DNA of 64,000 nucleotides from Cristatella mucedo. Its lineage: Eukaryota; Bryozoa; Phylactolaemata; Cristatellidae. Within the stretch, counting starts at the first letter, position 1. Each line of letters begins with the position of its first letter. The stretch spans positions 438,501 through 502,500 of the forward strand of contig WPIO01000150.1 in NCBI GenBank assembly GCA_009760855.2. Direction: 5' to 3'. This document shows, one piece after another, positions 1 through 26,960 of this stretch. The notes under the pieces are model-generated. The model did not search any database, had not been told where the DNA came from, and saw only the letters and a program-made list of their open reading frames with translations. A program made the position numbers and the translations under genes.

Positions 1-125
1 TCTAGGCGCTTTACATTTGCTGCAAAGGAAACACGATCGAATGATGAGTGGCATCATGCTTGATAAACAGCAGGAATAGCATGGTTAGGGGCGACATGCA
101 CAGGGTCAGCATGCAATTGTGGTTA
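1..125 (-). repeat. LINE-B 3' fragment at the left edge
   Basis: TCTAGGCGCTTTACATTTGC, ATGGTTAGGGGCGACATGCA and GGTCAGCATGCAATTGTGG match the LINE-B 3' region on the - strand. The tail lies outside the window. Confidence 0.7.
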
Positions 126-2645
126 GTGGAAAGAGATTAGAGGACGACAGGTCCGTGTGTTTCTGCGGTTATCGCACAGTTAGCAAAAGTCATCTGCTTA
201 TATTAACTAAATCCTTAAGCAATCATTTCCCTTTGCTTACTGTCAATAAGACAATATTTCCATTCCTATTCGCAATTTCAGGACCTTTCCGACTAGATTT
301 TTTTGATAATAATTCATCAGTTCTGCGGAGCTATAATATCTACGACTGCTAGTGACGCTTGCTCCAGCTATCATTGCCCGTCGATCTTTGACGGTAGCGC
401 CGAAGTGGATTGTGAGACTTCGTACAGTGTTGTCTTCTCGACCAGTTGCTCGAGGACAGCATTGCAATCAACCTTACTTGCCTTAAGAAATTATCGCCCG
501 ATAAATTTGGCGAGGATAATTGCAGATATCGTCGGACTTATTCCTTGGATCTTTTAGGCGACTTTAGCTCCAGCACTCGCATTCAGCACTCGGGAGGGTC
601 AGCAAGGTCAAGGCCAGTTAACTAGGAAAGAATGTATGAACGTGCTAATGCTGTGCACTTTTAAATTGCCATGCTTGGTGACTTCATCATTGTTGATCTT
701 CTTATCCAATACGCTGTAGTTATATACGAAGTCAAGCACTTACCTGCTCAGATAGGAACATTGAACTAAGACTGCTACGTAGGTCACAGTTTTAGGTGGA
801 TAATAACAACTTGATTTTGCAAATCTCTTTTTTGGAGTTTCGCATACTTCATGTTTTACAGTCATACCTAGTGATTGCTGGGGCTGGCAGGAATTGTAAT
901 ACCCACTAATCACACCCCAAAGGTGCAACACGACTCTTTTGGAAAGATGAGGTGGATATTTAATGAAGGGATCAGACCTTCACCCATAAAGCAGACCTGC
1001 TTAGCCGCGAATCTATCTGAACGAGATTTGGATTGTATTACCCCTTATGAATAAGTATGCGGGACCTCTCAACTGGACCTGCAACATAGGAACTGTTGAA
1101 CCCTACCTATGCCCCTGGAAGTGAATTTTAGATATATAAGATAATAAAATTTGACTATCTAGTCAGTCACGCAGCTGGCATCTATGTGGATTGTCAATGT
1201 GGGGGCGCAAGGATGTGCTTGGCAGCAACACCCACCATAGGCTTTTCTTGAGGTTGTGTTTGATCAGATTGCTTTAATCGATTGTCTTTCTAGATAAGGC
1301 ACTGGACTATCGTGAATCTCCGCCCATCGTACAGTGTGCCTGGAAAGATAGCGTCCCACGCACGCTTTAGCCTAGCTCACAGGCTTCACTTATACGATAA
1401 GGCATCAACAATACGCCCGCTGACACCACACGAGTCTGCTCGGTTAGCACATACGACAGATTCTGTCAGACACGGCCGCGGCCCAGGCAGGCGTCGAGGC
1501 CGAATGATAGGCTTGCTTTTCCCATGATCGCAGCTGATTTTTCTCATGCAGAGCCTAAACTTCCATGGGAATCGCCAGCTGCAGCAGCTATGTTTTGCTC
1601 AGGCTAGCGAGCCAGCACCAGCTCAAGGTCATCTGTCCAGTCAGGGGTTATCAAATAAACAGGTTGAAGTCAAGAGCATGGAAGCTTCTCGCACCTGGTT
1701 ACTATTCGAACCAGTCGATGTTGAACAAAAATCAGCTAATTTACTAAGCTGCAATTCGCTACGGAAATGCTCGGCATACGCGACCGAATTCCAAAGACCT
1801 TTATTGCAGGCTGAAAAGAGCTTCTGCTGAGGAGATGCCGGTGATAGAAAATACCAAGATTTGTAGCTGTTTGGTGGTTTCGAATTTCAGATTGATCTGC
1901 CAAATACGGCAATTTCATAACCCATAACTTTACGTCACTTACAAATCGATTATATGGTTTGCTTGCTCAATATTTATAATGGACTTACTCTGATGGCGCT
2001 AATTAAATTTTTTCTTATTATTACCGTTATTATAACTGGATTCGATCAAACTTCTCAGGACTTAAGCAGGCGATAAAGCTAACTCAAGCGAATTATGAAG
2101 TATCGATACCGGTGCTGTCGATAAGTGGACGTCTGTCGACTAGCTCTCATTTAATTGTTCCAGACAAGGTATCTTAGCGTTTTCGGATAAGGTGGTTCAT
2201 AAAAATCAGACCAAAATAGCTAATACTGGCCTCTTACCCAAGTTTCTCACGTTACAAGAACCTGGGTCACAGCTAAAATATGACAATTTGACCGTTAAGT
2301 TTTTAAAAACGGGTTACGCAGCCTACTTGTCTGAGGCAGGAAAATCATTCCGGCTACTAAGATAAATCGTTAATGCTCAACTCTATTACTTAAAGGCTTC
2401 CATTAGGTTTCATTAACGTCTTGTAACTAAAATTTTCATAAAACTGCACATATTTTTTAACTAGACTGGAGGAACTTCATCTCCTAATTTATCGCATTAT
2501 AAACATATACACTTAGGATGATTCGCAATGCCTAAATCGACTGCCTTTAGCATGACCAGCTTCAAGATCAGTTACCACTTCTAATCTCTTACTTATCTCT
2601 TGTCTGCTTAAAATTGCGCATACGGGCGACACTTTGCTATATTTC
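126..2645. other. Unassigned, no gene seen
   Basis: Only short open frames. No repeats that I recognise apart from the LINE-B piece at the left edge. Confidence 0.5.
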
Positions 2646-2830
2646 GGTGAGCCATCATGGCGGCCCACTAGGTAAGGCGATTGCTTTTCATGACCTTGGT
2701 CCCGAGGTCATGGGTTCAAATCCGGCGGTGGGCGAAACTGTATTGTCCCTGCAAGCGGTGAGAATACGATTAAGGGCTCTTCTGTCGCTATATAAAAAGA
2801 GGCTGTTAAATCAGCTGGTATTTTTTAAGG
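2646..2830 (+). mobile_element. SINE-1 (tRNA-derived), copy
   Basis: Starts GGTGAGCC, A-box-like CCACTAGGTAAGGCG, B-box-like GGGTTCAAATCC, then a body ending GAGGCTGTTAAATCAGCTG and a T-rich tail. Same order as the copies at 27616, 35358 and 40536. Confidence 0.85.
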
Positions 2831-3289
2831 GATCTAACTCAACCTTGAATTCACCGAGTGTGCATAGCAGGCGTAAGATATAGGTCTCCTTTGATTAAAA
2901 CAAAATAAAGCGCTGATGATCAGCTAACCCAATTTTGGGGTCACTAAAGAAAAGTCGCGAATCGCGACTTTTTCGAACGCCAGCGAACCTTATTAGCAAG
3001 CTCCTATGGGCATGCTACTCATAACTAGAAATGGAGGAAGTGTAACTATAGCCATACTCCAAGGTTAATAATAATATTACCAAATGTATGTATAGCCACA
3101 AGGGAACTGAATATCTATCCTGGCAAGTTACACGAGCTATGAAGAAATATTGCTAATTTATTAGCGCTCCTACGGACATTAACAGATCACGTAAGCACGC
3201 AGATAACAATTCACGCGGACTCAGCAAATTTGGTGGGTTCAGGTAGGTTTTTAGCTTTTTTAATGTCCAGTAATGGGTATTTCCTTACT

Positions 3290-3735
3290 TCAGTTTTGAG
3301 TGAGTTTCAGGCTTTGTGAGCATACGAACTGAAGGCGCGTCTCTAATGGATTGGAGGTTGGTTCAATTCACATCTATACGATTTGAGTCAGAATAGCTGG
3401 TTGCACGTGCCTGGCCTTATTAGTAAGTAATTCAGTTGGGTTGGCGTGAGCGCGAGCATGAAGGTGCTTAAAAATGAGGATAAAACCTTAAATTAAATTC
3501 AATACTCTGCTTGATGCCAGTTCAGGTCGATGAAAATGGAATAGTGTGGCAACTTTCAAACGGACCAACAGACCGATCTGGCTTAAGGATTTTGCACTAA
3601 CGCACCAACTGTAAGTGCCTAATTACACACAATGCTGGACGACTTACGAGCAATGACTTACTAAAATCGACCGGAGATGTCGCAGATGCATGGACCAACT
3701 AAAATGTGGTGTCCCTGTTTACCTAGTACTTTTGT
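3290..3735 (-). mobile_element. LINE-B, degenerate antisense copy
   Basis: GAGTGAGTTTCAGGCTTTG, GAGCATACGAACTGAAGG and AGTTCAGGTCGATGAAAATG correspond to blocks of the - strand copies at 48695 and 50470; TTGGTCCATGCATCTGCGAC on the - strand ends it. Confidence 0.6.
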
Positions 3736-4304
3736 GCCAAAAATCGCACGAAAACGATGCACGAAACCGCCGAACCCACGGGAAATAGAAGTATGGACCT
3801 AATAAGTAGGTCTCAGCTAACTAATTAAATCAAGGTTTTGAAATATACACATCATGACCAAAAATTATACCACACGCAGCGACGGTTTACAGTTCATGTA
3901 CTGCGATAGGTAACGTGTAGCTCTTGCCAAGACTATGACTTTGGTCTGTTTGGCATGCGGTCAAAGGTTCAGTAGTACACGTGGTAAAAATGTAAAACAC
4001 TAGGTGTACCCAAAGATTTTGGGGGTTTATGAGTGAAAAGCTAACTGGTCAGATGAAATATCCTCCTAAGTAGCTGATCTCATTTGTGGTCATATTTCAA
4101 ACCGCGAATAGTTTGAGCAACTCGTGCAATGATGGTCTTTTTATTCAACCGCCTGCAACGGATAACTAAGAGCGGAGAAAAGACCCCAAGTTTCTGTTAC
4201 TCGCGATGGCTTGTCGCCCAGCAGCAAGGCCAGTTGAAACGAGCGGCCATCTTACCCTTTGTTTTAACGGCATCGGTCCGTAACACGCCTTGACTCTCCC
4301 TCCT

Positions 4305-4305
<1 letters not shown>

Positions 4306-4366
<61 letters not shown>

Positions 4367-4369
4367 ATA

Positions 4370-4435
<66 letters not shown>

Positions 4436-4436
4436 A

Positions 4437-4475
<39 letters not shown>

Positions 4476-4510
4476 TTATCTATCTATATATCTATCTATC
4501 TATCTATCTA

Positions 4511-4600
<90 letters not shown>

Positions 4601-4621
4601 ATATATCTATCTATCTATCTA

Positions 4622-4718
<97 letters not shown>

Positions 4719-4753
4719 TTATCTATCTATATATCTATCTATCTATCTATCTA

Positions 4754-4787
<34 letters not shown>

Positions 4788-4868
4788 ATCTTTCTTTCTC
4801 TCTCTCTCTCTATTTATCTATCTATCTTTCTTTTTCTCCCTTCTCTTTCTCTCTCTCTCTCTTTTTCT
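4306..4868. repeat. Compound (CT)n/(CTAT)n microsatellite with higher-order repeats
   Basis: A block of (CT)n followed by CTATCTATCTATATATCTAT and a CTACTCTCTCTCTTTCTC-like step recurs about five times over 560 bases. The long Ser/Leu frame through it is an artefact of the repeat. Confidence 0.95.
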
Positions 4869-5040
4869 CGTCTCTTGTGAGCTAAAGATCCTGGCCTGTT
4901 GCCTTCATTGAACCTCTCTATCACGGCTTACATTTGGGCAACTAATACGGAGCTGGTTGGCATAAAAGCAGTCAAATTATTCTGTAGGCAGTGCACCCAT
5001 AGCATTCATTGATAAGAAAAATGGATTTTGACATTTTTTT

Positions 5041-5322
5041 GGGTTTAGGGTTTCTTGGTGCTTATTATTTAGGGCCTACTGTTTATGATATGAATGTGTT
5101 CACGGGCTAGAGTTTAGAGTTTGGGTTTTGGTGCTTATAATTTATGGCTTATGTTGCATGACGTACGGTTTTGTGCTGCTTATATTTTATTGTTTGTGGT
5201 TGAGAGTTGAGGGCATGAGGGCTTGTGGTTTATGGTTGAGGGTTTAAGGCTTAGGGTTTAGAAAGTTAGTGTTTAGGTTTACGGTTAGGGTTTGAGGTTT
5301 AGGGTTTGTGTCTTAGGTTTTG
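5041..5322 (+). repeat. Degenerate TTTAGGG-like tract
   Basis: Scattered GGGTTTAGGGTTT, TTAGGGTTTAGA and GGTTAGGGTTTGAGG units in a GT-rich stretch, following the compound CT/CTAT block. Confidence 0.7.
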
Positions 5323-5514
5323 GCGTGTATTGCATTGGATTTAAGTTTAACTCTTTACGGTCCACTTGCGCTGGCTACGATGTCAGAATTCCTGCTACGG
5401 GCTCGATGCACATTTTGGAAGGCCCCCGGCTTCTAAGCCTGAATGGATGCCGTATATGCCGATTGAGATGCTGTTCGGAGCTAATTGCAGAACAGACGGA
5501 TGCCGGAATCAATA

Positions 5515-5597
5515 GCAAATGTAAAGCACCTAGAACAAGATTAAGTTCTCTGGGGGCGCTTTATCAAGTGCATTATTATTATTATTATTATTATCAA
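5515..5597 (+). repeat. LINE-B 3' module with (ATT)n tail
   Basis: TGTAAAGCACCTAG, AAGATTAAGTTCTCTGGGGG and GCGCTTTATC then ATTATTATTATTATTATTATT. Confidence 0.7.
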
Positions 5598-6239
5598 GCT
5601 CCATTCACAAGTCGATTATTTTTACTCGGAAAGATTGTTAACAAAAAGTACAACTGCGAGGGGTTTAATACAAAAATTGTTGCAGATGATGACCTTAGAG
5701 CTTACCCCGGACGGTTATTTTTCCGGAGGTCCTGTCGGGAAATAGATCGGATGAGCCTTATTCTAAAAGAAAACGATGATGTGGATTGGATCTCAGCTTT
5801 CAAAGTTAAAATGGTGGTTTCATGAGCTACTTAATACAGTCCGATAGGTTGAAACGTCCGTTTACAAAGGAATACATTAAAAGCTCTCGAAGGGTGCAAT
5901 ATCCTATAAGCACGGTACTAGAGGATGGTGCTAATGAAATGGCGTGTGCATGCTTACAGAAGATGATTCCAAAAAACTTGGCTAGTCCTAGCTCATAAAG
6001 CTCCTAATTTTAGCACAAACTTTCCTAAGCTAACTCGTGGAAGTTAAATAACTTTGTCAAAATCAATGAAAGATGTGGTTCGCCTCTCTGGAGAACTGAA
6101 ATTCCGGTCGTCCTCGACGCTTCAAACATACTAGCTTATTTTTTTATTTCCGTCAAAGCAAATAGGAAGCAGAAAGCCAAAGCCGATTCTAGCTCGGTGC
6201 CTTTTTATTTTACTAAAAATCGATGACGGTTTTCGAGAC

Positions 6240-7240
6240 TCGAGTGTATCAATCCGCACACCCGGATGGCAGCAAGCTTTCCAGAATTTAATGATGATAA
6301 AACCAACTTACTAGTTACGGGCAAATCAAGTGGTGTGATTCAGAAATATTGAAAAACAAAACTCTCAAAATCGGCTCTGCCAGCATATCTTCTGTTGAAT
6401 CTGAAGCGATCTATGTGCCCTTTCCCAAAGTAACCTTTCATTACACGACAGAATCAGTTCTACAGTCAAGTCTGCCTTTTTTCAGCTAGATAAAATTGCT
6501 AAAATTCGGGCCTGTTTAGACAGGGATACCAAATCTAAATTGGTCCATGTGTACGGTCTCAACTTCTGTAACTCACTGCTTGCTGGTCTACCGACATGTA
6601 CAATCAAGTGCTTACTGCTGGTGCACAACTTTGCAGCAAGGCTTGTCTGTCGTGAGCGTTGCAGTTGCCGTATCATACCACTTCTCGCCAACTTGCACTG
6701 GCACCAATCAACCAGTGCATCGACTTCAAGGTTCTGTCACTCACTCTTAGGTCCCTTCATTCTATTGCTCCAGCCTACCTATTGGATCTATCCCCACCAG
6801 GCTAAGCATCGTACCACCCACTTTTCGGAATCTAACCGTTCACCTATACCTTGTACGAACCTCAAATCCTTCAGTGGTCATGCCTTTAGTTCGTATGATG
6901 CCATACCTGGAACTCACTTCCGACTTGCGTCGAGACATCCCTTACTTGACCACGTTTAAAAAGAAGCTAAAAACGCATAAATTTATTACAGCATTTAGTT
7001 GGTCCATATGATTCATCCTTACGTGCTTATGCGTGTTGACACTGTGCATGCTGTCACTAACCGTATTTGCATGCTGACCCGGTGAGTGTCGCCTCTAACC
7101 ATGTTATGCTTGCTGTCAGTGAGCATGATGCCACCACTAACCATTTGATCATGTTGCCTTTGCAACAAATTTAAATTGCTTAGAATGAAATTGGGCTCCG
7201 TGAGGGAGCTCTATCAAATTTATTATTATTGTTATTACTT
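6240..7240 (+). mobile_element. LINE-B, degenerate + strand copy
   Basis: NDDKTNLLVTGKSSG at about 6285, SVESEAI-like at about 6395, FCNSLLAGLPTCTIKC at about 6560, and LPRSIAPAYL-like and WNSLP-like remnants to about 6920, followed by a 3' untranslated part with repeated GTGCATGCTG motifs and a TTA-unit tail at about 7220. Confidence 0.8.
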
Positions 7241-7409
7241 GCATTGCAAGCCATACAGTCCTCTAGAATATTTCACTGGGGCAATGATGAACTTTTTTCA
7301 GCTGATCAGATAATTTTGAAATTAGCGGACTATTTTTTCAACAATAGTTTTACTTAGGATTTACCTATGGCAAGCAACGACGTACAGGCAGCTACAAGTG
7401 CATACGTTT

Positions 7410-7600
7410 ACCGCTGGGTTTTAGCCCACGGTTGAGTAGCTCGCTTTTTACTGATCGCAGATCAGTAGATCAGATCAGAGTGTACTGATCTAGTCGCTGG
7501 TTCCAGTCCTTCAGTTATCGATCTTCTATTGATTTTTGCAAGTGATGATGATAGCCGTGAAGGCTCATCTACCGCCATAGACATGAGCAATATTAAATCA
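7410..7600 (+). mobile_element. SINE-1, degenerate remnant
   Basis: Only the body is clear: AGTGATGATGATAGCCGTG, AAGGCTCATCTACCGCCATA and TTAAATCAACTC. The tRNA head is not convincing. Confidence 0.4.
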
Positions 7601-9470
7601 ACTCACATTTCTGTCTTGTTTTGCTTGTGCTCCAAAAATAATTCTGCTAGTCTGGTCAATCGGTGACACATTGAAGCTAAGAGTTATGTCAAGCTTCTAG
7701 TCCAGCATGTTCGGGCTACAAGGAATTCTTCGAAATAAATGCTCGACACATTTGAAAATTCTGCATCAATAAATTTTAACGACTTATGAGAAATTATGAC
7801 GACGGATCTCACTCGAAAAAAAGCCGATGGCTACAAAAGTGATGGCAATGCGTATTCAGGCGTAATGCTTGAGAAATGAGATGGGCGGGCGCTTGAGCTA
7901 CAAAATAAGGTCAGCTAGACACGTTACCTTGCAACTAATAGTTGTGACTGCTTTCTATAAATTCTTCATATAGCAATTTCTGTTTTCAGGAAAGCGTGTC
8001 TTATCTGGGTTAATTTTGGAGGTACATGGAAAAGGCCTTAGTCCAAAGTGATGTGAGCTCTTTGATTAAAACTTTTGAGATGGTAGACGCCCTCAAGTAT
8101 TGACTCTCCAGGGCATCAGGGACAAATGCCTAGATATGACACGCCACTGGTAATCAGTGCCATCTACTGCTTTCATTGTCCCAAGAATTTTTCCCTGAAT
8201 TAGCTCTGGCTGTGGAATATTTGAGCCCGTGTGCTACCGCAGGACCAGCTGCACGCGTGCTACGCGACAATTTGGTTTACCTTTGGCCAATGGATACCAT
8301 GCTTCTGCTAGTGCATGTGTAGCTGACTCGGCCAAATGGGATGCTGATTTATCTGCAAGAGCCAAATCGGAACAAGTCTTGACTGCATCTGTTAGACTTT
8401 GCCTCAAAGTCGATAAGCATCTCGTGACCTCATTCGAAGGCACTACGGCGCTGTCCATAAAGCTTCTAAAACATTACCATTACGGCTTTCCTAATTTGTA
8501 GACTATGTGAGTACACAAAAACCTTTGATTCAATGTGCAATTTGACGGTATTAATCAGCGTGTTGTAGAACTATATTATTCAAGTGTGCTGCCTAAGTGA
8601 ATGCGCATGTTATCTATTAATAACTAAGAACCAGATTGCAGCCGCTGCGTCAGCAATGGTGGATAGAATTAGCACAAACAAGGACGATTCAAAGGACTAG
8701 GCACGTGCTCTGTGAAACAGGTCTTTGGTGTAGCTACTTGGCACAAAGCTTGGTCGCATTCAAAAACTTCTGTCGGCTGCCCAAGCAGATATAAATACAA
8801 TAAAAATATGTAATTCATTTATATATCACCTTATGAGAACTTGAATCTGCTTCTTCAGCTCTTTACAAGCCAGTCGCTTAGCGACGACCTGACTCCTGGA
8901 CCAAACCAGGGCGGCTGTTGAAATTATCTCCTGCTTCCTAAGACAGCTTACATGTAGGTCTACTGCTAGCTAGTGAGTCCATATTCGGCGAACAAAATTA
9001 GTCCATTGCATTTGGTTAAGTTCCTCAAAGAAAATCACCAACATGATTCGGCACCAGTTAGGAACAGGATCTAGTAGCCACTTCCCATGGCCTTTGGTTC
9101 TTCAGCGAGACCAAATTATTCCAATTAATTGCATGTGCATAACGCTAACACGGTAACTAAATCCTTATTCAGGGCTCCGCTTGCAAGATTTTTGTAGGGA
9201 AGCGAAAAACTTTGAGTCGTGCAGGTGAATTGCAGAGAACATCTACATCAAGTGTCTGTATAAACCGGGCGTGCGTGTGTTAGAATGACCCCGCTCCCCG
9301 TGCGATTGGCTGACAGTTCGGGTCAATTTTTGTGAAGGTCTGAAGATCCCGTGAGCACAGCAAATGTTTGTCATTTGATACGCTGGCCCTTCGCTGACGA
9401 GATTTAGATAAGCCGAATCAATTCAGCGATGGCGGCGTAGCAGGCCATCGCTGAAGTGCAGTGTGCCGTC
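7601..9470. other. Unassigned upstream region of the cellulase gene
   Basis: A stretch at 8229-8501 is open on both strands but shows no domain. Nothing else recognised until the promoter. Confidence 0.45.
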
Positions 9471-9480
9471 CATCGCTGCG

Positions 9481-9515
9481 TATATATATGCGGGATCGCA
9501 TCCCCTGCTTTCAGC
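9481..9515 (+). promoter_or_regulatory. TATA box and start region of the cellulase gene
   Basis: TATATATA at 9481-9488 is followed about 30 bases later by TTTCAGCATC, a plausible initiator near 9510, and by the ATG at 9538. An inverted CCAAT motif (GATTGGCTGA) lies at about 9304. This would give a short 5' leader of about 28 bases. Position and spacing are seen; function is inferred. Confidence 0.6.
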
Positions 9516-9537
9516 ATCGACGGCTCGCTCTGCAGCC

Positions 9538-23271
<13,734 letters not shown>

Positions 23272-23315
23272 CATCAGCAAATCACGCCAGGATTGGGAGA
23301 ATTGTATATCAGATT

Positions 23316-23321
23316 AATAAA
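23316..23321 (+). promoter_or_regulatory. Polyadenylation signal of the cellulase gene
   Basis: AATAAA lies 45 bases after the TGA stop (23269-23271), in a short A/T-rich 3' leader. It supports the end of the gene model. Confidence 0.7.
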
Positions 23322-23329
23322 TGTTCTAC

Positions 23330-25400
23330 TAACGTAAAAATCTTCTGTATTTTAGGCTGTTTTTAGTTTCTGCTGTTTATGCTGCTCGCTACCCTCCGAA
23401 AGCGAGAACCAGCTGACGGTTAGGAAAATTTTACCTTGTCACTAAGCCCCACCTCCCAAAATCGATTGACGACAATGTCAGGTGCTGAGAGCAACACTGG
23501 CTAATGAAATAAAGTGCCGTGGGCCTGAATATCTTCACCACGCTCCGCAGCAGCACTGTAAATTAAATAATAATGTGATGGACAGCTAGTAGATTTGTTT
23601 GCAATTGACTTTTCTCGCAGTCTAAGCGAAGCGCGGCCACAGCCTTCATACCTATGGTAGTTAAGCAAAAAACTAAGAGAATTTTTAGCACACAGTGTGT
23701 TTCTATAGGATCGACCAAAGCTTAACGTTACGAAAAGTTAAGTCCAGTCAAGTTTAGGTACGTGGAGAGTGGCCAAGTGAGCGATAGTAGGTTAACCCCG
23801 TGCCGAACCACTCGCTCTGCTGTTCCGACTAAACGGTGGGCAAATTATCTGCCTCACACATTCAGAGCTCAGACGCCAGTCCGCTCGTTGTATTAGTACT
23901 GCTGACGTTGGGACTTTTTGTCATTAAATATCTCTGTCCATCGGTGGTTCTTGTGAGATAAATCTAGCCTCGAAATTTAGATAATGTGGCATCGCTTGGC
24001 TTCGAGACGCAATCTTTCTGCAACGGGCACAGCGCCCGAAATAGGAAATTGAAACGGTGGTTAGCTACTTCATCCAGATTATGACTTATACTCAATATCC
24101 GCGGTTCCTGAATTGTAGGGGCTAGGAACTTATTAAGCGATCATCTTTGGCCGAGGCCGCACAAAAGCCGACGCCATGAGATAGGCAGTCAGCTGTGCTT
24201 CCAATGTTGGCCTGGGCATTTAAGCTTACCGCGGCCGCTGTAGAACGTCAGTTAATCTCCGCTGCTGTCAAATAGACATTTACGTTCTGGCTATGGCCTT
24301 ATATGTTACTGTATGAGTACTCTTTCTCGCGCTACCTTGTTCCACTATTACTGGCGCACCTGCGTACCTTGGTGCAGCACCTAAAAGTTGCAAGCAGTGA
24401 TATCAGGTGCAGGAGTTACCAGTATTTGTCGTGCTTCAGCAGAGACTAGCACTATTATGAGCAGTGCTTGTGGTCTAGTTATGTCTGGACGTGGAAGCCA
24501 CACCCCGCCTTTGTAACAAAGTACAATGTGGTAACCAGTGCCTGGAAACCGTTATATTTAAATGCTAAGCTTTAATCCCTAAGCCCAACATGTATGAAAA
24601 CCCTAAAACCCAAAACCTTATCGCCTAAATCCATATACTGAACTCAACTCAAAGTCCCAAATCCTAACCTCTATGCCAACAAGTCCTCTAAAAACGCAAT
24701 TTAAATATAATATTGCTTATTATAAAATATATTTAATATACAATAAATACTAATATAATATTAGGAATATACGTAATTTAAATATAAACGGACTACACAA
24801 AAATCCACGGCGGCGGAAACGTGATGCCAACTCGCTAAATTCCCGACTTTGGTCTGAATCTGTTACAGCTATAAATAAAAAGATTAAGCACCAGCATCAT
24901 TGATTTTTCACTGACTATTAAACTGCCCATACCAATTTATTGCCGTGATAATTCCGGCTTTACAGCGCTGTCTATCCTCAAAATGGCGGCGGCCGCGATA
25001 CTCGCACTCGCTGGTCGGCAGGTGGCTCAGAACTTGATTTGGCTTTTGATAGCTCTCAATTTCAGCACGATCTCAGTAGCAGCAATGTATAAAAACTATA
25101 CCGAAATTCATTCAGCTCGTAGGTCCGTCAGATATAAAAATGCCCAGGGGGCGTTCATACATGTACTTAAAATGTTTACTGAAAGGCCACTAACTCATTG
25201 AAATCCGTGAAGGATTGTTCCTGGGGCAATAGCACTTCTGCCATCAGGGAAACTGCATCTTCATAAGAATGAAAAGTCATCATATAAGCCTTAAAATGAG
25301 ATTACGCGGTAGCTGTATACGATTACCAGAAAAGTTATACCGTATGTGAGGCCGCTTCTGGAGCAGCTGCGTCCGTGGCGGATTGTGCTGCAGCTGACAG
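23330..25400. other. Intergenic, mostly unassigned
   Basis: Holds the CCCTAAA-like tract at 24556 and a very AT-rich stretch at about 24700-24790. No exon recognised. Confidence 0.5.
24556..24692 (-). repeat. Degenerate CCCTAAA-like tract
   Basis: AATCCCTAAGCCCAAC, AAACCCTAAAACCCAAAACC and AAATCCTAACCTC: the complementary strand of the tracts at 5041 and 57918. Confidence 0.65.
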
Positions 25401-25407
25401 CGGCAGT

Positions 25408-25740
25408 GATATGTAATGTAATGTATCTCCGTCTGTAACTCCACAAAGCCATAAACACTATGTTGGTGTTACGCAGGAGAGCTTTTTCTAGCGCACTCAC
25501 AGCCTAAGCGACTTTTGGTATGCATTCGGTGGCCAACAGACTTCGGCTCACGCAAGCAAGAGAAAACGGGAAGCATAGCAGAGTCAGGAGAGCAGTTGAG
25601 GTAGTGAGTAGCATGGAAATAGCAGCTCAGGACCGCTGAAAAAGATGAGCCATAGTCGGCAGCAGGAGAGTAGTTGCCGTTTCGTAAGAATTGTGGAAGC
25701 GAGTTCCACAGTCTAGGACATGCAGAGGTAGCACGTACTG
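25408..25740 (-). mobile_element. LINE-A 3' fragment
   Basis: Begins with the same TAATGTAATG tail and matches the 3' 300 bases of the copy at 12931, including the CRLWNSLPQFL end of the reverse transcriptase frame. Strongly 5' truncated, as is usual for LINEs. Confidence 0.8.
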
Positions 25741-26293
25741 GGCACTTGCACATCTTTAAGCGTGTACGACCGTTTTGAACGTTCTGATTTCGTGAAAGGT
25801 CACGAGAGGCGAACGACCGTTAGAGCCGTCGAGTCTTTTGGAACCTTTGGTCAAGCAGTTCCCGATTGTGTAGGATTTTCTGGCCACGACTGGTTATTTT
25901 CTTTTGAATGATTATGATCGCACCAGAATCTCATTCGCTCTCAGTCGGCATTCAGCTCTGAAGCAGCGAGGAAAGGGAAATTTTTTTGTTGGCTTCACAA
26001 TGACAGCAAATTTCGATTAATCACTCTAAAGATCAAAGCTTAGCCACTGAAAAGGTTTCTGGTTTGCGTTGCGACAGCCATCTCAGTCTTCTGGCTTCGA
26101 GAATGGGCTTACTGAAATCTTGCCTCTTGGCTTAAATTCAACTCAAGAATCGGATTTCATTCATGCTGGTCTTAATCCATAGATTTCCGATTGGTGATTA
26201 CTGTTAAGAAGCCGCATCTGCAATTAATAATAAATAGGTAATTATAACAGGTAATAATCAACCTCTAAAGCTTGAATGTGAGTGAAAACCTGA

Positions 26294-26440
26294 ATGAAGT
26301 CTGTTGGCTACCGAAGGCATGCCGAAAGCCGCTTAGGCTGTGAGTTCGCTATATAAAACTCTCCTGCGCAACACCCCACATGGTCTTTATGGCTTTGTGG
26401 AGTTACAGACGGAAACACGTTACATTACATTATCTTGCTT
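26294..26440 (+). mobile_element. LINE-A 3' end fragment
   Basis: Opposite orientation to the fragment at 25408. Matches the LINE-A 3' untranslated end (CTCTCCTGCGCAACACC ... GTGGAGTTACAGACGG) and finishes in TTACATTACATTA. Confidence 0.75.
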
Positions 26441-26844
26441 ACAAATGGAGTTGAATTTTACTAGTTTAAATAGACACATTGGAGGAGAGCCCGTATAAGT
26501 TGCCTATGTAAATTAGTATGTCTGACTAATTGAACTAGCGCTCATTATTCGTATTGAAAATCTAATTTAAATTTGAATTGGCTGGAAAGCTCTCTAAGTT
26601 TGATTGCCCATGCCGTAAAGGCCGTTTATAGACCGTATGAGACGGAAGCTTTCGCTTTGCAAGTCCAGACTGTAGAACTCACGTCTACGATTCCTACGCG
26701 ACGACACCCAATTCCAAATGCGGCATATCCATTGCAGCCGCCCTGTGCTTCTAATAATATGCTACTCACTTCTTCGACTCCCCTACTGAATGAGCTATGC
26801 TTCTTCCTTTCTTTTGTTTCGTGAGATTATTTTTTGTTTACTGT

Positions 26845-26960
26845 ATGAGCGCCGAACGATACTTATATTTTGAGTGCGTCATAGCAAACTAACCGGATTA
26901 ACACCCGCTCAGTGTTTGTGGCTTTGTGGAGTTGCAGAGATACATTACCTTACATTAAGG
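26845..26960 (+). mobile_element. LINE-A 3' end, degenerate
   Basis: Retains TGTTTGTGGCTTTGTGGAG and a CATTACCTTACATTA tail; the rest is diverged. Confidence 0.55.

Noticed and set aside
4290-4880. 196-codon Ser/Leu-rich open frame
   Set aside because: Entirely CT/CTAT microsatellite; the frame is open because the repeat contains no stop. The same applies to frames over the CT/GA/TG tracts at 9800-10148, 20210-20570, 32573-32847, 33977-34408, 58167-58504 and 63382-63776.
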